34,100 nt of DNA from Oscillospiraceae bacterium (GTDB taxonomy: Bacteria > Bacillota > Clostridia > Oscillospirales > Ruminococcaceae): positions 1 through 34,100 of the forward strand of contig JAAVIF010000068.1 in the NCBI GenBank assembly GCA_014799365.1. The letters are read 5' to 3'. The notes below the pieces were generated by a model that had not been told where the DNA came from, did not search any database, and saw only the letters and a program-made list of their open reading frames with translations. This document shows positions 31,439 through 34,100 of the stretch, one piece after another. The position numbers and the translations under genes were made by a program. Each line of letters starts with the position of its first letter. The stretch's first letter is position 1.

Positions 31439-33181
31439 TTAAGCCGGCTTGTCGAAGTCTCCTCCCGCCTGCATTTGGACGTTATATATATCCTGGTATA
31501 TTTCATTGTTTTTAAGCAAATTTTCATGAGTATCGAAGCCGCTTACCTGTCCCTCGTCCAGAACAAGGATACGGTCAGCTTCCTGTATACTGGAAATACG
31601 CTGAGATATTATGAGCTTTGTTGTACCCGGAATACGCTGTGCAAAGGCTTTTCTTATTTTACTGTCGGTAGCCGTGTCAACCGCGCTGGTGGAATCGTCA
31701 AGTATAAGCACCTTTGGCTGCTTGAGCAACGCTCTCGCTATGCAAAGACGCTGCTTTTGTCCGCCCGAAACATTGGTGCCGCCCTGTTCTATCCAAGTGT
31801 TGTACCTGTCGGGGAAACGCTCGATAAATTCATCGGCGCAAGCCTGTCTGCACACCTCCTCACATTCCTCCTCGGTAGCGTCTTCCTTGCCCCAGCGGAG
31901 GTTGTCAAGAATAGTACCCGAAAACAAAACGTTCTTCTGAAGCACTACGGCGACCTGATTTCGCAGTGCTTCCATGTCGTAGCTGCGAACGTCTCTGCCG
32001 CCTACAAGCACCTCTCCCTCGGTCACGTCGTACAGTCTGCTTATAAGGTTGACAAAGCTGGATTTGCCGCAGCCCGTGCCGCCGATTATACCTATTGTTT
32101 CTCCCGCGTTGATCTTAAGGTTTATATTGTGCAGAGTGTCCTCGCCGCTGCCCTGCTTGTAGGAGAAGCAAACGTTCTTAAACTCGATGCTTCCGTTTTT
32201 AATATCGGTATCGGGTTCATCGGGATTTGTAAGATCGGGCTGCTCGTCCAATACCTCGCAGATTCTTTTCGCGCTTGCAATACTCATTGTTATCATAACA
32301 AATATCATCGAAAGCATCATAAGCGACATAAGCATGCTCATTATGTAGCTGAAAAGGGAGGTAAGGTTGCCGGTAGTCAATGTGCCGCCTACAATATAAT
32401 GCGCGCCGAGCCATGATAACGCTATCATACATCCGTAAACGGAAAGCATCATAACGGGACTGTTAAAGGCAAGAGTTGCTTCGGCCTTTATAAACATTCC
32501 GCAAAGCTTCTCGGCCGCCTTTGAAAATTTCTTGTTTTCGTAATCCTCGCGCACAAACGCCTTAACTACCCTTATTCCGGAAACGTTTTCCTGAACGCTT
32601 GCGTTAAGCGCGTCGTACTTTGCGAACACCTCGTTGAAAATAGGCATGACTCTTTTCATTATAAGAAAAAGAACAATGCCAAGGAAAAGCAAAACGGCAA
32701 AGAAAACCAAGCTCAATTTCACGTTTATTGAAAAGCTCATTATCATGCTGCAAATCAGCATTAAGGGTGAACGAACCGCGATTCTGAGGATCATCTGATA
32801 CGCGTTCTGCAAATTTGTTACATCGGTGGTCATACGCGTAATAAGTCCCGCGGTGCTGAACTTGTCAATGTTGGCGAAGGAGAACTTTTGGATGTTTTCG
32901 TACATTCCGTCTCTTAAATTATAGGCAAAGCCCGTTGAAGCATAGGACGCATACCGCCCCGCCTGTATGCCGAAAAACAGGCTTAATAAAGCCAACGCAA
33001 CCATAATGCCGCCGTAGATAAGAACATTGTTAATATTGTTCGCTTCAATGCCGTGGTCGATAATAGACGCGGTAACGTAGGGAATAAGTATTTCCATAAA
33101 TACTTCCATAGCGGTAAATATTGGCGTCAGGATCGAGGCTTTTTTGTACTTGCCTATAAATCTGCCAAGTGTTTTTAACAT
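31439..33181 (-). CDS. ABC exporter half-transporter, degenerate-site subunit
   Basis: A 580-residue half-transporter with a six-helix TM domain (about 15-300) and an ATPase domain (about 335-575). Walker A is GGTGCGKSS, the signature VSGGQKQRLCIARA, and Walker B VLILDDSTSAVD, where Asp replaces the catalytic Glu. With the variant LSQGQ signature of the partner this gives one full and one degenerate ATP site, as in BmrC/BmrD or TM287/288. AAAGGA lies before ATG 33181. It is located 26 bp after the MarR gene. Confidence 0.9.
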   Translation of the reverse strand: MLKTLGRFIGKYKKASILTPIFTAMEVFMEILIPYVTASIIDHGIEANNINNVLIYGGIMVALALLSLFFGIQAGRYASYASTGFAYNLRDGMYENIQKFSFANIDKFSTAGLITRMTTDVTNLQNAYQMILRIAVRSPLMLICSMIMSFSINVKLSLVFFAVLLFLGIVLFLIMKRVMPIFNEVFAKYDALNASVQENVSGIRVVKAFVREDYENKKFSKAAEKLCGMFIKAEATLAFNSPVMMLSVYGCMIALSWLGAHYIVGGTLTTGNLTSLFSYIMSMLMSLMMLSMIFVMITMSIASAKRICEVLDEQPDLTNPDEPDTDIKNGSIEFKNVCFSYKQGSGEDTLHNINLKINAGETIGIIGGTGCGKSSFVNLISRLYDVTEGEVLVGGRDVRSYDMEALRNQVAVVLQKNVLFSGTILDNLRWGKEDATEEECEEVCRQACADEFIERFPDRYNTWIEQGGTNVSGGQKQRLCIARALLKQPKVLILDDSTSAVDTATDSKIRKAFAQRIPGTTKLIISQRISSIQEADRILVLDEGQVSGFDTHENLLKNNEIYQDIYNVQMQAGGDFDKPA

Positions 33182-33207
33182 TCTGCAATCAGTCCTTTCT
33201 TTTTGTT

Positions 33208-33645
33208 CTAAGAATTGTTTATCATTTTCTGAAGCATATCTCGGAAAGCTTGCTTTTCCTCTTTGGTAAACCCTTTTAATATACGCTTATGATTTTCGTC
33301 CATGGAATTCATTACATGACTGCAAATATTTCTTCCGCTGTCTGTGATCCTGACTATCTTAATTCGCTTGTCGTCCTTATCTGTCACGCTTTCCACCAGT
33401 TTTTTCTTTTCAAGCCGCTGAATAATACCCGCGGCGGTGGACTGAGCTACTCCGAATCGGCGTTCAAGCTCCTTTAGCGGCATTTCCCCTTTTTCGTATG
33501 AGCCTTCCGAATGGACAACGGCAAGAAGCATTTTAAGCTGCGATGCTGTAATATCATTTGACTGTAAATCCGAATTGGCTTTTTTCTCCATAGTATCACT
33601 AAGCCTTTTCAACAGTTCAAATATTTGAAATTCTTCCCTTTCCAT
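33208..33645 (-). CDS. MarR-family transcriptional regulator
   Basis: A 145-residue winged-helix regulator. The recognition part is ITASQLKMLLAVVH, then LKELERRFGVAQSTAAGIIQRLEKKKLVESVTDKDDKRIKIVRITDSG, the wing with the DxRxK/I motif. The first gene of the operon with the two ABC subunits, so it probably represses the exporter until a ligand binds. GGAAAGGAA-type sequence precedes ATG 33645. The ligand is unknown. Confidence 0.92.
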   Translation of the reverse strand: MEREEFQIFELLKRLSDTMEKKANSDLQSNDITASQLKMLLAVVHSEGSYEKGEMPLKELERRFGVAQSTAAGIIQRLEKKKLVESVTDKDDKRIKIVRITDSGRNICSHVMNSMDENHKRILKGFTKEEKQAFRDMLQKMINNS

Positions 33646-33725
33646 TGCTTTTTTCCTCTTCTAATTCCTATAATCCCAAAGACGCGCAGGCCGCTTTGGG
33701 TTCTCATTTTACATTTTCTGTATTT

Positions 33726-33782
33726 ATACTAATCCCTTTTTAAACTGTGGGTATTACGTCAATTTAAAAAGGGATTGATATT
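33726..33782 (-). repeat. Element A3: 57-bp hairpin repeat in marR leader
   Basis: On the minus strand it reads ATATCAATCCCTTTTTAAAT, loop TGACGTAATACCCAC, then AGTTTAAAAAGGGATTAGTAT. Same design as A1 and A2. It begins at the -10 box of the marR promoter, so it forms the start of the transcript. Confidence 0.85.
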
Positions 33783-33811
33783 ATTTTACCGCTTCAAACG
33801 CAAGCTGTCAA
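33783..33811 (-). promoter_or_regulatory. Promoter of marR-ABC operon
   Basis: Minus-strand TTGACA (33811-33806), a 17-nt spacer and TAAAAT (33788-33783), followed at once by element A3. No MarR palindrome other than the repeat itself is seen in the leader. Confidence 0.75.
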
Positions 33812-33942
33812 TAGCATGCGATTAAATTTGTTGAAATTACATAAGATATTTTTTATAGGAAAACTTATTTTGTGAAATGTTTTTTTAATTGGAAAAATAT
33901 GGGGAAATTTAATGTAAAGCAGGTGAAAAAACATTAAGATGA

Positions 33943-33968
33943 CACCGCACTGAAACAGCAGTGCGGTG
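33943..33968. terminator. GC-rich hairpin in right edge
   Basis: CACCGCACTG pairs perfectly with CAGTGCGGTG around a 6-nt loop. There is no strong T run on the plus strand, so its role is unclear. Confidence 0.45.
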
Positions 33969-33985
33969 CCGCCTTAAAGAATATT

Positions 33986-34022
33986 TATAGTGAACGTCAA
34001 AAAAATTTTGACGTTCACTATA
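33986..34022. repeat. Perfect 17-bp inverted repeat near right edge
   Basis: TATAGTGAACGTCAAAA, a 3-nt centre and its exact complement. It lacks the CTAAT termini of the other elements but is also TA-bounded. It could be a terminator of a gene beyond the window or another hairpin family. Confidence 0.6.
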
Positions 34023-34100
34023 ATAACTTATTTAAATTGCCTCGCATATCCGTTCGCTTCGCTCACTCCATGCGGATCGGCAAATAGCAAACGCCAAATA

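Larger units (their letters stand above)
33812..34100. other. Gene-free right edge
   Basis: AT-rich sequence holding the two hairpins above and then a GC-richer tail (GTTCGCTTCGCTCACTCC). No supported gene. Confidence 0.6.

Noticed and set aside
31415-32416. 333-codon plus-strand ORF
   Set aside because: Antisense to the ABC subunit; the opposite frame has all ABC motifs, so this long ORF is a codon-usage shadow.

Overview
The window looks like a chromosomal segment of a low-to-mid GC, anaerobic, gut- or rumen-type member of the Clostridia, most plausibly a Ruminococcus-like member of the Oscillospirales. This is inferred from gene content and style: strong AGGAGG-type ribosome sites, TTGACA-17-TATAAT promoters, an AgrC/AgrA-type LytTR two-component system, a two-gene SufC/SufB-like iron-sulfur pair, a fragment of type III glutamine synthetase, a YjfB-like small protein, and plant-polysaccharide enzymes (GH27, GH26 and CE2-type esterase). 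No rRNA, tRNA, CRISPR array, transposase or phage module was seen.

Layout. 1-5.6 kb: two tandem paralogous cassettes, each with a consensus promoter, a leader hairpin, an ECF sigma factor and a membrane-anchored putative anti-sigma/sensor. The second sigma gene has lost the ATG used by its paralog. 5.6-7.8 kb: intracellular GH27 alpha-galactosidase and an SDR reductase, each with its own promoter. 7.9-8.5 kb: a 159-bp repeat abutting a 3' fragment of type III glutamine synthetase. 8.6-10.4 kb (minus): nitrilase-family amidohydrolase with a dead PBECR-like nuclease fragment in its leader, then a Phd/RelE-type toxin-antitoxin pair. 10.4-12.7 kb (plus): LytTR response regulator and AgrC-like kinase behind a direct-repeat site. 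13-14.8 kb (minus): SufC and SufB-like genes. 15.3-16.2 kb: metF. 16.4-17.5 kb (minus): gap. 17.9-19 kb: cytosolic leucine-rich-repeat protein. 19.1-20.7 kb (minus): TetR, flavodoxin and PPOX-like flavin protein under a perfect palindromic operator. 20.9-22.6 kb (minus): GH26 and a lipoprotein. 22.6-24.9 kb (minus): yjfB-like gene and thrS. 25.2-26.5 kb: degenerate vWA protein and an unknown partner. 26.5-27.8 kb: SGNH/CE2-like lipoprotein esterase. 27.8-29.4 kb (minus): HAD phosphatase fused to a nuclease-like domain. 29.5-33.6 kb (minus): MarR regulator with a heterodimeric ABC exporter.

The most unusual feature is a family of at least ten short, gene-less, palindromic elements scattered through the intergenic spaces. 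Nearly all are bounded by TA dinucleotides and share termini of the form TA-CYAAT...ATTRG-TA. They fall into related architectures: a 55-bp single hairpin (A), a 92-bp composite (B), a double hairpin of about 115-127 bp (C), a 155-159 bp long palindrome (D), and a 30-bp minimal form (E). Stem sequences differ completely between some copies while pairing is kept, and a linker of the form TTRCACCCTAAAC is shared between types. Copies lie just downstream of promoters (thrS, vWA gene, marR, second sigma) or directly on stop codons (first sigma, metF). Two B copies are identical and inverted around the suf pair; two D copies are inverted about 8 kb apart. They could be non-autonomous mobile elements, structured leader RNAs, or mobile elements that act as leader RNAs.

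Starts were moved from the ORF track wherever a ribosome binding site or paralog comparison supported a shorter gene. All family assignments come from motifs read by eye; no database search was run.
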